Shown here one piece after another: positions 26,150 through 40,000 of a stretch of 64,000 nt of DNA; the stretch's first letter is position 1, and every line of letters starts with the position of its first letter. Source of the DNA: Trogon surrucura (lineage: Eukaryota > Chordata > Aves > Trogoniformes > Trogonidae); NCBI GenBank assembly GCA_020746105.1, contig CM036622.1, positions 45,081,977 through 45,145,976 of the forward strand, read 5' to 3'. Under the pieces are notes generated by a model, which was not told where the DNA came from, ran no database searches, and saw only the letters and a list, made by a program, of their open reading frames with translations. The translations under genes were made by a program, and so were the position numbers.

Positions 26150-26650
26150 CCAGAGAATAAACCTGGATCTGCAGGGGAATGAACCAGAGACCCCACCAAT
26201 GTGAGTGGGAACCACCGGACTGCAGAGTTTACTAGAGAAATTCCTCAAGGACCAGTCTGGTGAACAATCTTACTTAATACTTTCATTAACTACCTTCTAT
26301 AGATGCTAATGAAGTTCGCTAAGGACACAAAGCTGCAAGGCATTGTCAATACAGAGGAGAGACATGCAGGGAGAACTGAATGACCCTGAGGACTACAGTA
26401 AGAGAGATTGGATGCAATTTAATGGTAGGATATCAAAGTCATGCACTTAGGGAATGATAACAAGAACTCTTCTAAAACCCAGGAGCTCATTGCTTGCAAA
26501 CAAAAGAGGAAAAAAGAATCCCATGGTGTATTAGTTAGACACAAGATAATTACAAATCACTGTGTAATTTTGTTGGGAAAAAGGCAAATGAGTTGCTTGT
26601 ACTGTATGATGTATTTAAAGAAAACAGAAAGAAGCATTAGAACAATTGCA
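26150..26650 (+). mobile_element. Decayed CR1-like reverse transcriptase relic
   Basis: On the plus strand, broken frames resemble the C-terminal half of a CR1-type reverse transcriptase. In order: T-F-I-N-Y-L, a stop codon, then KFAKDTKL at about 26312-26335 where intact elements have FADDTKL; then a frameshifted MHLGNDNKN at 26441; then HGVLVRHKIITNHC and GKRQMSCLYC from about 26522. Stop codons, a frameshift and loss of one catalytic Asp (FADD to FAKD) show it is long dead. It points the opposite way to the CR1 copy at 26825, so it is a separate and older insertion. Its edges cannot be placed exactly by eye. It begins about 230 bases upstream, in gene direction, of an NRP1 b1 exon. Confidence 0.75.
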
Positions 26651-26824
26651 ATAACTCTGTTCCAACCGTCAAATGTAATGAGCTATAATTGTTAGAAGAT
26701 AATGGCATTCTAAACTTGCTGGAGGAATCAACACTATGGTGTGCACATGAATGCCTGTTCTTGACTCACTCTCTTCTTCCTTCTCTCATTATATTACATT
26801 GCAACCAGATGGAAAAGTTATTTA

Positions 26825-27530
26825 TCATAGAATCATAGAATCATAGAATGTGTTGAGCTGGAAGGGACCTTGAAAAACCATCTTGTCCAAATCCCCTGCG
26901 GTGAGCAGAGACATCTTCAACTAGATCAGGTTATTCAGAGTCATGTCCAACCTGACCTGGAATGCTTTCAGGGATGAGGCTTCTTCCGCCTTTCTGGTCA
27001 ACCTGTTCCAGTGTTTCATCACCCTCATTGCATAAAATTTCATCCTTATATCTAGTCTAAAGTCTTTTATGTTTAAGACCATCACCTCTTGTCCTATCAC
27101 AACAGGCCTTGCTAAAAAGAGTGTCCTCATCTTTCTCATAAGCCCCTTTTAAGTACAGGAAGGCCTCTATAAAGTCTCCCCAGAGCCTTCTCTTCTTCAG
27201 GCTGAACAACCCCAACTCACTCAGCCTGTGCTCACAGAAGAGGTGTTTCAATCATTTGATAATTCTTGTGGCCCTCCTCTGGACCCGCTCCAACAAATCC
27301 ATGTCTTTATGTTGGGGGCCTCAGAGGTGAACACAGAACTGCAGGTGGGGTCTCGCGAGAGCAGAGCAGAGGGGCAGAATCATCTCCTTCAACCTGCAGG
27401 CACGCTTTTGTTGATGCAGCCCAGGATATGGTTGGCTCTCTGGGCTGTAAGCGTGCACTGCCAGCTTCTCCCCAAGTTATTTATTTGTCATCGAGATCTG
27501 TTTCCTCATCTAGTTCATCATGTGGTATCA
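26825..27530 (-). mobile_element. CR1 LINE retrotransposon, 5'-truncated
   Basis: The element runs on the minus strand. Its 3' end is three copies of the 9-mer TCATAGAAT (plus-strand view) at 26825-26851, the (ATTCTATGA)n tail typical of avian CR1. Next come GAGCTGGAAGGGACCTTG, then CCTTCTCTTCTTCAGGCTGA and CCCTCCTCTGGACCCGCTCC, all familiar CR1 3'-region motifs in reverse complement. On the minus strand a short open stretch reads HWNRLTRKAEEASSLKAFQV, like the usual CR1 3' reading frame. Only the last roughly 0.7 kb is present, as is common for CR1. I can no longer recognise CR1 beyond about 27480-27530, so the upper boundary is approximate. It lies in the same transcriptional orientation as NRP1. 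Confidence 0.9.
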
Positions 27531-30500
27531 CAGAAGATGTATTGGCACAGTTGGGAGGATGATGTGGGGTACGGGAGTGCAGCCAGTTCTGCCGGCAAAA
27601 GAAACCTTTGTCCCAGTGCATAGGTCCAGCTTCCAAATGGCTGAAACAAGGCACAGAATTTTCTTACAGCCAGGTTGGTGACCACAACTTTGAAACACCT
27701 GCCATTTCCTCACAGCCATTATTTAGCCATAGCAATGAAACAATTAAAAGCAAATTCATCACCCTCTTTCTCTGCAGCTAGAATATTCTCCTTGTTTCCT
27801 AAAGAAAACCATTTCATTTCATTATAAAATGTGATGATTCACAAAATATCAGAGTAATCTATTTCCCTGAACTTCAGTTGCCCAGACTTTAGTAGAATAA
27901 TAATAGGTTGAAATAACCCTTTTCTACTGAACGTCCTGTGAATGTCTCAGGCTTTTTCATTATTTCCAAAGTATGCAAGATTCAGAATATACATCCCGTG
28001 TGTCCCACAGGCATCCTTCTTCCTGGATGTATGTCATATATCCAAAGGCACTGGAGCAGTTAAAACACCACACTCTGCATTGTCTCTCAAAAGGCTAAAG
28101 GAAGTGCTATTGAGGACAGACTGGCTGGTCTCTCAATGCCCATGTCATATGCAAGGCATTTTGAAGTCTTCCAACACAAGAATAGCAGCCTTGTGTGTGA
28201 CAGGGAAAGCCCCTGCCCCAGTTTTTAAGGCTGGTATAGTCTGTATGCAACATTTTAGCCCTTGTCTTTAGGGGTGAAATACTGCAACACTTTGTTTTGT
28301 CCTGACAAAAAGAAAAATCAGTCTTAAAAAAAAAATAAAAGAGCCCAGCACCGCCTTATAAAAACAATCAAGTGATTTAAAGTAACTGGAGAGTCTCAGA
28401 TGTTAGATTGTTGCAATCTGAAAGTTAATGGGGGAATCTGGGCATCATTGCACTGAGCAATCTCAGTTTAACTTCAAATGCTCTCCAAACTGTACTCTGC
28501 TGATTGTAAAGTGTGCTGCGCTGAGTTATGTCCAATACCACATTCACTTCCAGGCTGAAGTGCACTTGAAAATCTGGAAGTCTGAGGGAGTGCAGAGCTA
28601 AGTTATTTAAATGATCTGCTCCTCTTACAATTTGAAACAGCTCTTCAGTTTTGAAATGATTAAGGTCCCAAGCCTGTACCATTCCAACTGATTTGAAATG
28701 ATTCTAGTAGGGGCCTTTTAATATACAGTAAGTACTTCATTGTGAATATAGTCAAGCAATGGGCTATTACAAGAGTTCTATGTATTTGAAGCCAAGTTAA
28801 AATTTAACATCAGGGGTTTAGGGGAAGGTTTGATTAGTTAATGGCTGAGCTAACGATTACAGCTACCAGTCACTGACCATTCAAGCAATTCAGTCTTGTC
28901 CCATCAAAGAAATTCAGGCTCCCAAATTTTCCTTGGTCCCAACTGCTGGTATTCAATACATGTCCTTGACTCCTGGGGCACTGAATATCCTACAGCATCT
29001 ACCACACTACCCAGAACCAAGACCTGAACACGCAAAGGATATAGACATCTACCTTCATGCAAAAAAATCCAGCAGAATTCGAAAGGCAGGCAGAAATTCT
29101 CCCACCAGAATTTAATAGCTCACTGGGGGCAAGAAAGATAGTCTGAAAAGACCTCTAAGTTATTGCCTGTAAGTAGGGAAGAGGCAACCTCACTGGCAGT
29201 CCTGGCTCCAGTAACTGTGTAATACAGTACAGGAAAAGGAAGTTTATTAGGGAGAGCATCTCTTCACATAGATGTACTCTCTTTGGATCAACAAATCTTT
29301 ATGTGCTTCTTGAAAACTGGAACTATGTCAACATCAGTCCTCTCCTGGAGCACCTGGAGGCTGATGTCTTGAGTGTTCAGCTGCACGCCACGGCTTTAAA
29401 GCCCTTGCAAAAGTAAGCTGTAACCCCAGATCTGCCACATGCCAGGGGGTGTTTTCTCACAAGCTGATAGAGGGAAAAAGAAGAACCTCTCTCCAACAGT
29501 GTTGTGAGAAATGAGCAGGGCAAACAAGAAATGTGAGGCTAAGAAGCAGAGAAACAGAAGGGTTGAGGTTTTAATACTAACTCTGTGTCAGGGCAGAGGC
29601 CCAGGAGAGAGGTAGAGCTTGAGACATTTCCCTCCCTTTGACAGCGGCCTCCGGAGAGGAACTGCTCCCCTCCAGGTGTGTACAAACAGAACTGCAATGC
29701 TGAGCCCCCCTCTGTGGTGCCTAAGTATGTTTGTAAATTAAGCTCTAAATGCACCAATCTTCTTCTCTAAGTAAGGTGATAGAAATAAATTATGGAGAAG
29801 ACTACCTTAGAAACTGCATGACACATCTTAAGGAGCTGTTAAGCTCACCTTCATTAATCACTTTGTGACGTACTTGGTTTTCTTTCCACTGTCTCTTGAA
29901 ACTTTGCTTTCTGTAAAGTGCAAAATTGTGCATAAAATGCACATTCTAAATGTCACAGAGACTGCTCAGAGTTGAAGTTCAACCATATCAACTGCTATTA
30001 ACAAATGGAACCTGAGAGTGCCAAAACGTAGCTGTGGTAAGACACATCTCTTCTGTACCATGTTATCCAGAGAAACCATTGCAGAGGGCACTGACTCCAG
30101 TAGAGCTGTGTCACCAAACAGACCGGAATTCTTACGCTTTTTGGAGGCTTATGCTTACGGAGTCCAGCTGTCTGTGTGATTTCCAGTCAACTTAGTATGT
30201 CTTCTCCAGAGAGGGCTCTAAGTATTAACATGACCAGAGGTAACCCATTTTTTTTCAGGTCCAGTCTCCTCCAGCTGAGATAGTAATACAAATCTTTAAC
30301 AACTAGCTTTTTGTTTGGGCCTTCTTGTCCTTTTTTGTTTCCAGAACTTGTGTTTCATGTTACAATGAACTGTAGAGAGAGGTGGTGATGAAATACAGTA
30401 CTTTTGAAGATGAACATCAAATGCATTTCCCTGCAATTATTTGACATTTAACTTTCTGCACATATGATAAACAAACATCTGGTATTTATTTTAGAGGATG

Positions 30501-30882
30501 CGAGCGATTATGTAAGTTTTTGCATGCTGTATGGCTGTGATCCGAGATCGGCAACTGTCTTTAAACCCAAAATCTTGACATTTCATTTCCATGACCAGAG
30601 TTTCAGCTTTGTCTAACTGCAGTAGGTTGCTAGTCCTTTTTTTTTTTTTTTCAAATTTTGTTCGCTTTTGTTCAGATTAAAAAACATATCTCTCTTGGAG
30701 AATGATGCCTTAGGGCCTTATCTGAAAACATAGCCTTTGATAACTGCCTGTGCTGTAATGTGACCGCCTTTACTTCTTAATACAAGGCTGGGAGTAGACT
30801 TGCCTATAGGAATGGGCCCCTAACTTAGAAGAAATGAGGAACTTCTCAAGTGTGTTTGGTTTTTTTTGGTCTTTTTTTCTGG

Positions 30883-30903
30883 TTTTTTTTTTTTTTTTTT
30901 TTT
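30883..30903. repeat. T21 homopolymer
   Basis: Twenty-one consecutive T, preceded by shorter T runs (from 30857) broken by GG. Low-complexity sequence in the large intron. Confidence 0.95.
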
Positions 30904-33900
30904 AAGGAGAGAAATGTTCATGTAAAAAAAGCCTCAGTTGTTCCTACTCCTAAAATCAATTTCTTTCCTGTGAGAGCATATTGCAAGATGCTAGCTGTTT
31001 CTACATATGAATTACTTCCCATTTATTCTGCAATGTCTTTTAGCATCCAGGAAAAAATATTTTTATTGCTGTCTTACTCTCTCCAAAAAAATGTGGGTGG
31101 GTGACACATTTTTAAGTCATAGATATGCAAAGGGTGGCATATGCATTTTATTAGAGACCGGTTAAGGAGAAAAAGAAGAAAAATAACATTTAGGTCTGCA
31201 CAATGTATCATATAGCAAATCGTAGCAAACTGCTGGATAAAGAACAACATACAACATACACAACTTGAAATTAATATTGCTGCTTCCTGTCATCATGCTT
31301 AACCATGTCATAGTATGGGAGAACTTATTTTCAGAATGAAAATCTGCCTTGCTAAATAAAATACAGTCATTGAGGGAGCTGTAGCAAGGGAGTAGCTTTA
31401 CCAGCTTTTAACACTCCTACTGTAGGTCTGTTCAACAGCCTGAGAAAATAAAGGACAAAGTGCTGGAGTTTGATTAACAACAGGAAGCTTTTTGTTGTGG
31501 GCATCTCTTGTGACTTGAAAAGCTGTATAATCCATCACTTGACACAACATACCAAAGTAAATATTTTTAGAGAACTGTGTCATTTCCCTAGATAGCATAC
31601 AGTGCTCTGAGTCAGATTAACTGTTGTGACGTTTCGCTGTTCTTGTGTCAAATATTTAATTAAGCACAAGTTGATCTTTTTTTATCAGGCGTTGCTATTG
31701 ATTTGACCAATCATGCTCTCCCATGGTATATATACAACTGTCATTTAATTCCTTTATTTATTGAGTTTTAAGGAAAGAAGATTTTAATGCTAAATAAAAA
31801 TGGCACGGGCTCTAGTAGAAATTCTGAGAATAGCCTAATTAATTTGGTTGGGAAATTACTTCCAAAAGTCTTTGTCCTTGAAAAGAGTAGTCATTACAAG
31901 AGCCCAACTCCTTGATTAATGACAGGGTGTAAATATTCATCCTGGGTTTAAGTGGAAATGGTTAAGGCTGTAAACCATCTCAGATCTTAGTGCAAAATTC
32001 TCAGTGATATTTGTGGCAGCTCCATAAAGAAAGTGAGGAGAAAATATTGCTGTTAGTAAGAACTCTCCTGAGTCACTGAAGTCTTTCTCATTGACCTTGA
32101 CAGCAACATCCTGAAAGCCCCAGAAGAGAAAGCAGCTAATCACATGCTCAACTTCTAGTCTGTGCCTAACGACTGTCCTCAGTCTGCTTTACTGAACTGA
32201 TGCTTATGTGACTTGGCAAAAACGCGGAAGCATGAAAGAGACGAGCAAACATTCATGCCAAAGAAATAGGAATGCTTGGCAGCAAAAAGGAGATGAACTT
32301 TCTTTAGCAGTTGAAATATTCCTCACAATCTTCACCTTCTGCCCAAATGCTTTTCTGCAGAGATAAAACATGAATGTAACGATTCCCCCAGCTGAGAACA
32401 AAGAAGAGATCCAAAGAAGGATACTATCACATTGAGACACTGGTGCTGGGATTGCAGTACTGAGTACAGTAATTTGTTTTTTAGACGCAGATCAGCCAAT
32501 TTCTACAAGAGAAAATTTAAGATAATGATGAAAAAGTATGACTGATGAACATAAGAGAATCTCAGTCATCATTATGTGGCTGCTTCAAGAAGGAAAAGAT
32601 GCAGAAAGTGTAAGTAAAATGAAGTCCAGAAACAAAAAGGAAAAAGAAAAGACAAGAAAAAATGAAAGAAAAGGCCTCTGTGTCTCTGACAGAGAAAAGA
32701 TAATGCTTGTGTGGGCTGTGTTGCATCTGGATTCATGGTACATTCTCCCACTCTTATGTTAATTTTTTTTTGCATAAATCAGAAGCAACTAATTAAAAAA
32801 GAAATATTTAATTCTGACATGTTCTTTGAACTGGTGTTCCATCTGGTTCTGTTTGAATAGTAAAATCTGCTGTAGTTGTAAAAATTGGCAAGCAGCACTC
32901 TGGTAAAGAGAAACAAAAGAGACTCGGTACAGCAGGTTAATACACTAGCATTTCAACTTGAGACATTTCCAGAATTCAGCAAACCAAATCGCTCCAGTAT
33001 GGAAGCTATAAAGATCAAATGTGAAAGAGAAATGCTGCGAGTGGGCCAGGAGAAGCGCTGTCACTGGTACAGATTAGCTCTGTGTGATGTTTTTTAGTGT
33101 GAGTCTTTGAAGGAGTTTGGTTTAAAAGTAAGGGCGATGCAGTGCTCCCCTGAAACGGGCTCGCTGTGTTGTACGAAATGCATCCAGTGCACACGCAGTG
33201 AGAGGGAACGATCCTTCTGCTATTCATTTGCAAGCTCCACCTTACACATTCATGGGGTGCTCTGATGTAACGCGATCGTTATTCAGAAGATTCAGAAAAT
33301 ACCTTCTTCTTAATTTATTTTTTTCCTTGAAAACTACTTAAAACCTGAACACCGATACACAATAAACTCTGATAACAAAGGGAGGAAAATGTAATCGTAT
33401 TGGGATTTCTATAGACTCTGGGATCTAAGTAATCAGCATCTTATGCCATTTGAGCCCTCTGTGTAGCGATGAAGAGAAAGGCTGATTAACTCCCAGTGCT
33501 TTAGAAAAAGATTGTTTTACATCTTGGAGGAGCATATCTTGCTGTGAAATATTACTTCTTTAAAATGAAAACCTTTGCTTTGGCACCACATTAACTTGCA
33601 AATGGATAGTTTAAGACATGTACAATGACTTGGTCAAAAAAAGGAGGAATGTGAATGGCCCCTTTCTCCAGCTAAGATACTTAGGAACCCTTGCTGAGCA
33701 AGAAATGAGTCAGGAACGTAATACTTTTAATTAACGTTTTCTGAATACTTATTTGTAATTTACATTTAATTTTAAACCTGAGCTTAATCCTCTGATCTGG
33801 AATGAAGACAACTATTTAGTGCAGTTTGAATGTAACCTTCCCCAGTTTGTGTTAGAAACTATAGAAAAGGGAAACTCTATAGCAATACTTGCAGAACCAC

Positions 33901-34072
33901 TCTTTTCTGAGAGGACATAATTGTAGGACTCTTTTCCCCTAAGTGTGCTGAGCAACTAACGCACAAATGGGAAACAAGCAACCCGAAGCTTCTCTGTCAG
34001 ACTGCTTCACATGTGAATAACTGGGCTTTGGGTGGAAAACACTGGATTTTGCCTGTAAAGTTCTTCTGTAGC

Positions 34073-34094
34073 TTTTTTTTTTTTTTTTTTTTTT
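34073..34094. repeat. T22 homopolymer
   Basis: Twenty-two consecutive T on the plus strand in the large intron. No retrotransposon body was recognised on either side. Confidence 0.95.
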
Positions 34095-37000
34095 CCCATC
34101 TGCTGTCCAGTTAAAATCAGGCAGAAGGGCTTCATTTAAAATACATTTTGGTATTTTGAATGTAAGTACAGTATTACACATGTGTAAACACACAGAAATA
34201 ACCTCTGCTTCTTCCTGTTTTGCAGCATGCCTATGCTAATTGGGTAGGAAGCTGGAAGTGAGGGGATGATACATCATGCAGCATTAAACATCGACTGAGA
34301 GAGACAGCACACCTTGATGGTGTAGAGAGATTTGACTGTGCAATCACTGTATTCAGAGTGAGTTCCACTGAAATCACTGGAATTTGCTACACTCAGATAT
34401 TTTTGAAAGTTCAGGCTTTGGGCTGTCTATAAGAAATAGCAACGAAATGAAGAAAAAGTGCCAGTGTCTAAGATTTAATACTTTCAAAGCCTAATTTCGC
34501 TGGCAATTGGAATAGGTGTATAACCTGTGTCACATAGAAATATATGTATTTTCTTGTGATCAGCTTTCTCATCTTGGAAAATCGGCACAGTCTCTTTAAA
34601 TCAGTCAGTCATCCACAGGAGTCTACATTCATTTATTCTCTGTTAAATGGAACTGTCAGTTTTGTTGTGCCAAAATTCGATTTTCTATTTCATACGCATT
34701 GTGTATGATGATTTTAATTTACTACTGGGTCACCAAGCAAGTTACTACTTTTTTAAAAGATGAGTTTCTGCTACTTTCTAGAAAAATACCAGGCAGGTGC
34801 AGTTAGATGGTACGGTGAGGGTACTTAAATGTATGGTGAAAAACAAGAGACCAAGACTACTACTATGCAAAGATAATTTGCTTTTTCCTTGGTATGTCCC
34901 TCATAGTTCTGAGGAAATGCACACATATAGATGAAACCCTCCTGAGGCTGTGACATGAGGGACCCGTTGCTGAGAGCGGTGCTCTTGTTCTGTGCTGGAG
35001 GAGGAAGGGGGACAGCAGAAGGGATGGTGCAAGCCAGGGACTGCCAAGACAAGTTCGCCCGTGGTGCTAAAGCAAACCGGGTGGACTGGCTGCCCTCAGC
35101 TCTGCCCTTCTCTCCAAAAAGCCTGCTCAAACTCCAGCTATAGGGATTTCATTTCCAGAGTTTTTTTGGCCAGCTAAAGGTGCCTGGTTTGTGTATCCGC
35201 ACTCTACCTCTCTGAAAGTTGCTCTATCTCTAGCTATGTAAAGAGCACAGATATTGATTTTTAAGTGCTGTGGCTTTTTAAAATAAACACAGGATGTATT
35301 TTCTTACTTAAGCATGTCATGAAAGAGTGGAACACCCCTTTTTACAGCCTGATAAGAGCATTTTAAAATTATTCTGTGCTATGTCAGCCCTTCGAGCCCA
35401 TAGCTTGAATTTAATAGGATTTGCAATGGAAAAGCCTGCTTCTGTCTCTATTAGGGCTTAAAGCCACCTTAGTCTATAGTACAGCAATCTATAACCTAAA
35501 TATGATGAGTTAAAATATGCCCTGTTTTTAACATGTGATAGGATAAACTGATCTTTTTAGCATCTTCAGAGGACCTGAAGTGTTCAACACAGGAGCCTGC
35601 AACGAAGAGAAAGACCAGACTACCTAGGTACAGCTGGTCAGTGGAAGTGTAAACGATGCTTCTCTGATGAGAAGCCAGTTATTCCTGAAAACAGAGGAAC
35701 TGAGCCTCAGCTTGATGTTTGGTCAACTGTGATTTCCCTACTGGTAGGTTTTGTTTATCAGACAGCTATGGAGTTTACTCCAATACTTCTTTTTGAATGA
35801 AAAGGCAAAAAGTAAAGCAAAAATAGAAGTATTTCCCTGTTGAAATATGCCTTTTTTTTTTTTCCTTGCATTTTTTTACTTTTTTTTTTTTTGTGGGAAG
35901 AAGAAAAAGAATTGTTTTCTGAAGGACAGGTATTTACCACTTAGAAGAAAGTCTGTTTATTCTTCCACTTCAACCTATTTTGCTACTGTTGTGAAAATGT
36001 CACCTAATGGGCAGAACAGAATTAAATTGGGACAGAAAACAGGATGACACAAGGACAGAGTAGACAAATAACAGCTCAGCAACAGAAAATCTGGAGCATG
36101 GATGCTGGGATGGGGAAGGGCCCATAGGACTCTTGGACTCTTCAGCTTCATACTGCTGTGCATGTGTGGAAAGACTGAATAAAAATGCACAACTCTCTCT
36201 GCAAAGCACTCAGCAGTACACCTATCATCTCCAGCCAAGGGTCAGCTCCATGAGAAGAGACCTTTAGCTCAGTAACAACTCTACTTATTATAAAACCCCT
36301 CAGCTGTGCATTCCCACCCAAGGCTGTGTTTTTAGCCACTACTCTCAGTCACTTAAATTCTATCCTTGAGCTCTACCTCAATCAGAGTTTGACACCTGCC
36401 TGGTCTTGTGGACTAATTTATTTCTGCTGCACTCAGAAAAAAATCTCCTTTTGAGATACCTTCTTTCACATCTGCAGAAAGTCCTGGCTGCGGTGGAGCA
36501 GATGTGTTGCAGTGCCTGGTAGCTGGGTGGGCAAGGCTGCCTTGGCCCTCATGGGGTCTGCAAGCCATCTGGGAGAGAGCTCCCCTACCAAGCAGAATGG
36601 CACAAACAGCTGATTTTTTTGGCTTGATGGCAGTTTGGAAACCAGCAAACAGTAACAAATGTTTTGAATTGAGCCAAACACTGAACCTGGTGAATGGTAA
36701 AAAAACCAAACAAAAACCTGCAAGAGGAATACTTTTGTACAGTTTTTAAGTGGCTTTGGTTTCTGTGAAAGAAAATAGGAAGAAAAATGACATGATTTAA
36801 AAAAAAAAAAAACCAGCAAATCTGTGGTATTTAGTTTTAAAACATATTTAAAAGTTTTAATTTCTTTCCCTCCTGGAACCAACTAGTGAAAGTGAGATAA
36901 ATTTACAAAATTATTTTCATAGCTGCTGAATCAGTGCTTTTGCTGGACATATTTTTAATTCGCTATCTCAGCTCTAAGGGGCCATCTGTCTTACAGCCAT

Positions 37001-40000
37001 TGAGGGGATGTAGGGCTGGACTGGGAAGTGGATGCATAAGTAATTACAGAGTTATGCACCAACCACTCAGATCTCTGCATAATAGATCCCCTGAAAGAAC
37101 TGAAACTATTATAATGATTAGGCTGGTAGTGGAGGCTCGGAGGGGCTCTGCTTCTGCTGCTCCTCCATATGTTGCGCGCAGGATTGCTCGAAGCCACGCA
37201 GGACTCCCCTCTGTATTAGGGCTGATGCTGAAACATGTCAGAGGGAGGTACAGAGGATTTGCTTCTAAACTGCATTTTGCACCTGCACTTCTGGAGCAAT
37301 AAAGCTCTGTTCTCTGAGCATCCCTTCAGCCTCCCCAGAGTGATAAATCTATGGCTGAGAACTTTCTGATACTAAAATAGCTCTTAAAGCACTTTGAATA
37401 ATCAAAAAAAAACCTTCATACTTTGTAGGGCCTTTTATTTCTCCCTCTCCCTCTTGTCTAATTTCAGTACTTGCCTTTGAGAAACTCCACCATTTATTCC
37501 CATGTCACAGTAAATAAAGGTACAAATGTATCCTGCTGGGTCAATTAACCTCGGTTCTGCACTGTGTCACAGTCTGTACTGGCTGTGATCTGCGGAAAGG
37601 AATATTATTTTGTCATTTTTTGCCCATGTGCAAAGTATGTTTAAGGCCATAAGACAACTGTAACACTCTTCCGCACAAAGCTTTCTGTAATTTCTGGAGT
37701 GCAGTTATGAACTGTAAAATGACATGAACCAAATACATGACTTGCATTCTGAAGTGGTAGAGGAGACAAAGGACTGACAGTTTTTGTGCTTTCATGTCAG
37801 TGTTCTCCCTAACGATGGGCAAAACCCACCACAAAGCCTCTGAACTTCAGCTCTCAGGCAGTCCTTCAAAGGCTGGGAGAACTGGGAGGCTGAGATTTCC
37901 CAGGTTTCATGTTATTCTATGCGGTAGTATGATGCACTTCACTGCAGTATCAAACTCCAAAAGAAACAGAAATAATAAGAATAAAAATAACAGGCATTGT
38001 TGACTTGCACTTCCGTGAGCTTTCATGTGAAATATTTAGATAAGCTTGCTCAGTAAAGTCAACCTAAAGAGCTGCCTGATGTAAGAATAAAACTGTTAAT
38101 GAAACAAATATGCTGTGCAGCAGCATATATAAATACTGACTATATTTTTAAGTGAATACCTGATAAGGAAATAAGCTATGACACAGTTGAAAGGTTGAGA
38201 CACCAAATGATGAACTGCAATTATTTTCTGAAGTGCTACAGGAATAAATCTGTACTAATCTATATACCAGTTCACATCAGCGATGCATGCTTCTGGGTTT
38301 CGCTTACAAAGGAGCAAATAATGAAGACGGTAGGTTACTGCAAATGTAAAGGAATGAAGACAAATGTGGAAGGAAAATTCCACCTCAGAGGTCCCTCTCA
38401 TTCTGGTAGAAGCAGTGTATACATAGAAGTGGTTTAAATCAGTGGAAGTATATTTTCCCTGAATGGGAGAGTTAGTGTTAAATAAACAACTGATATTTCA
38501 ATCAGTGGAGGCGAGGGGGATCTCCCAGGTTGCTTTCTGAGGAGGCCTATTTTTACCTCTCTCTGGCCTTTCCCCAGATCCCTAAATGCTGCAAGATGCA
38601 GAGAGAGAATTTTGCACCAGACTAGGTCTAGAGAAATACTCTGCAAGAGTTGTAGGTGCCAAAGGGGTGGGTGGGGGGTGAGTCGAGAATGGGTAGGCAG
38701 AGGCCAGAGGGAGCGACCAGACTCGCTCCCTGTGCCAACCTCTGACATTGTATGTTTCCACGTGATACCAGATCTGTGCCCTCCTGAGAAACCCAACAGT
38801 ACAAATTTGGGCTGGATTAGCCATTTATGTCACATTAGCCAGAGCACACATGGTGTATGTTCATCATGGTGTATGGCCTTATGTCAGTGCAGAATGACAG
38901 ACAATACCAAATCCAGAGTAGAATGTCTATTTATGTTAACCCCCTGTTAACCTTTTTTGAACAAATTTGAACTGAGAGAGTATGTTTATATCAGGGTAGT
39001 GCTTTTTGGTTTATGGCTGCAAGATTTTGATCGGAGACTAGGATTCTTAAAGCTGGATTTATTATTTTGTCCAACCTAGCCATAATATGAACTGAAGATC
39101 TTATGTTATTAATGAACACGCTTTGCTTTCTGGGCAAGCTGGAGGTCTCGCTCAGCGTTACAGGACGAGAGAAAAATTGTGCCACCCAGAAACTATCATC
39201 GAGCTTGGTGGGAGTGTGAAGATTTGTGTTATATGCATTAGAAGAAACATTTTGATAGAAAATATACAGATTGTGCAGTAAAAGTACCCAGAAGGTTTTG
39301 CTCCTTGTGGATTTGAAAGCCCACACTATTATAAGGATTGATGATAGCAGACGTTCCCAGTGACCCTGGTAATAGGCAATCCGTCTCCCTTCAAAACCAT
39401 GCACACGTGGGTCTCAAGTGCCTTTAGCTGAGGGCACCCATCGGGCCAGGAGCTCCTCGGGAGCTTCCCTGGCTCCTGCGCTGCCCTGGGGGCTGCGGGC
39501 CACGACCTATTGGGGTGGCCTGAGGATCGAGGGTTTTCCATGCCTGGCAGCCCCCGGCTCCAGCTCAAAGCCTTCAGAAATAAGATGCCAAAAGTTCCCT
39601 AAATGTAAAGATTTCGTATGTTACCTTTTCAGATGAGTGTAAACGTAACTGCTGCTCTTAAACACAAACATTAAATCAACTCTGTAAAAACACAATTACT
39701 GGTGCCATGGCAGGAATCAGTCGTCCCTTTTGAAGGAATGCCTTGAAAATGCAATCATAAAATCCTGACGTTATGGATTTCATTAACATTGTACTCCCCT
39801 AGGATTCCCAATTGCACAATAACTGGAGTTCTTTAAATTTTAAATACCACAGACAGGAACAGTTTCACTAAAACCAGATGTGAAACCCTCGCACTGGCCT
39901 TCTTACTGGTTCTAAGTACTGAAACTGGATGGTAATTGATACCTATTAACATGTTTGTTGTTCAGGTTACAGAAATGGAAACACTATACTATTTTTCCTG

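Noticed and set aside
27228-27623. 131-codon plus-strand open frame
   Set aside because: Most of it is the antisense of the CR1 element ending at 26825; it is not a gene.
28425-28682. 85-codon minus-strand open frame considered as a nested gene or ERV fragment
   Set aside because: No retroviral or cellular protein motif was seen, and no repeat ends were found around it.
34073-34094. Long T tract as the tail of a SINE or processed pseudogene
   Set aside because: No retroposed coding sequence or SINE body, and no flanking duplication, could be recognised on either side.
36466-36882. 138-codon minus-strand open frame in the large intron
   Set aside because: It is the longest open frame in the window, but hydrophobic/Phe-rich from an A/T tract, with no domain and no splice context. 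It is overlapped by frames on both strands.
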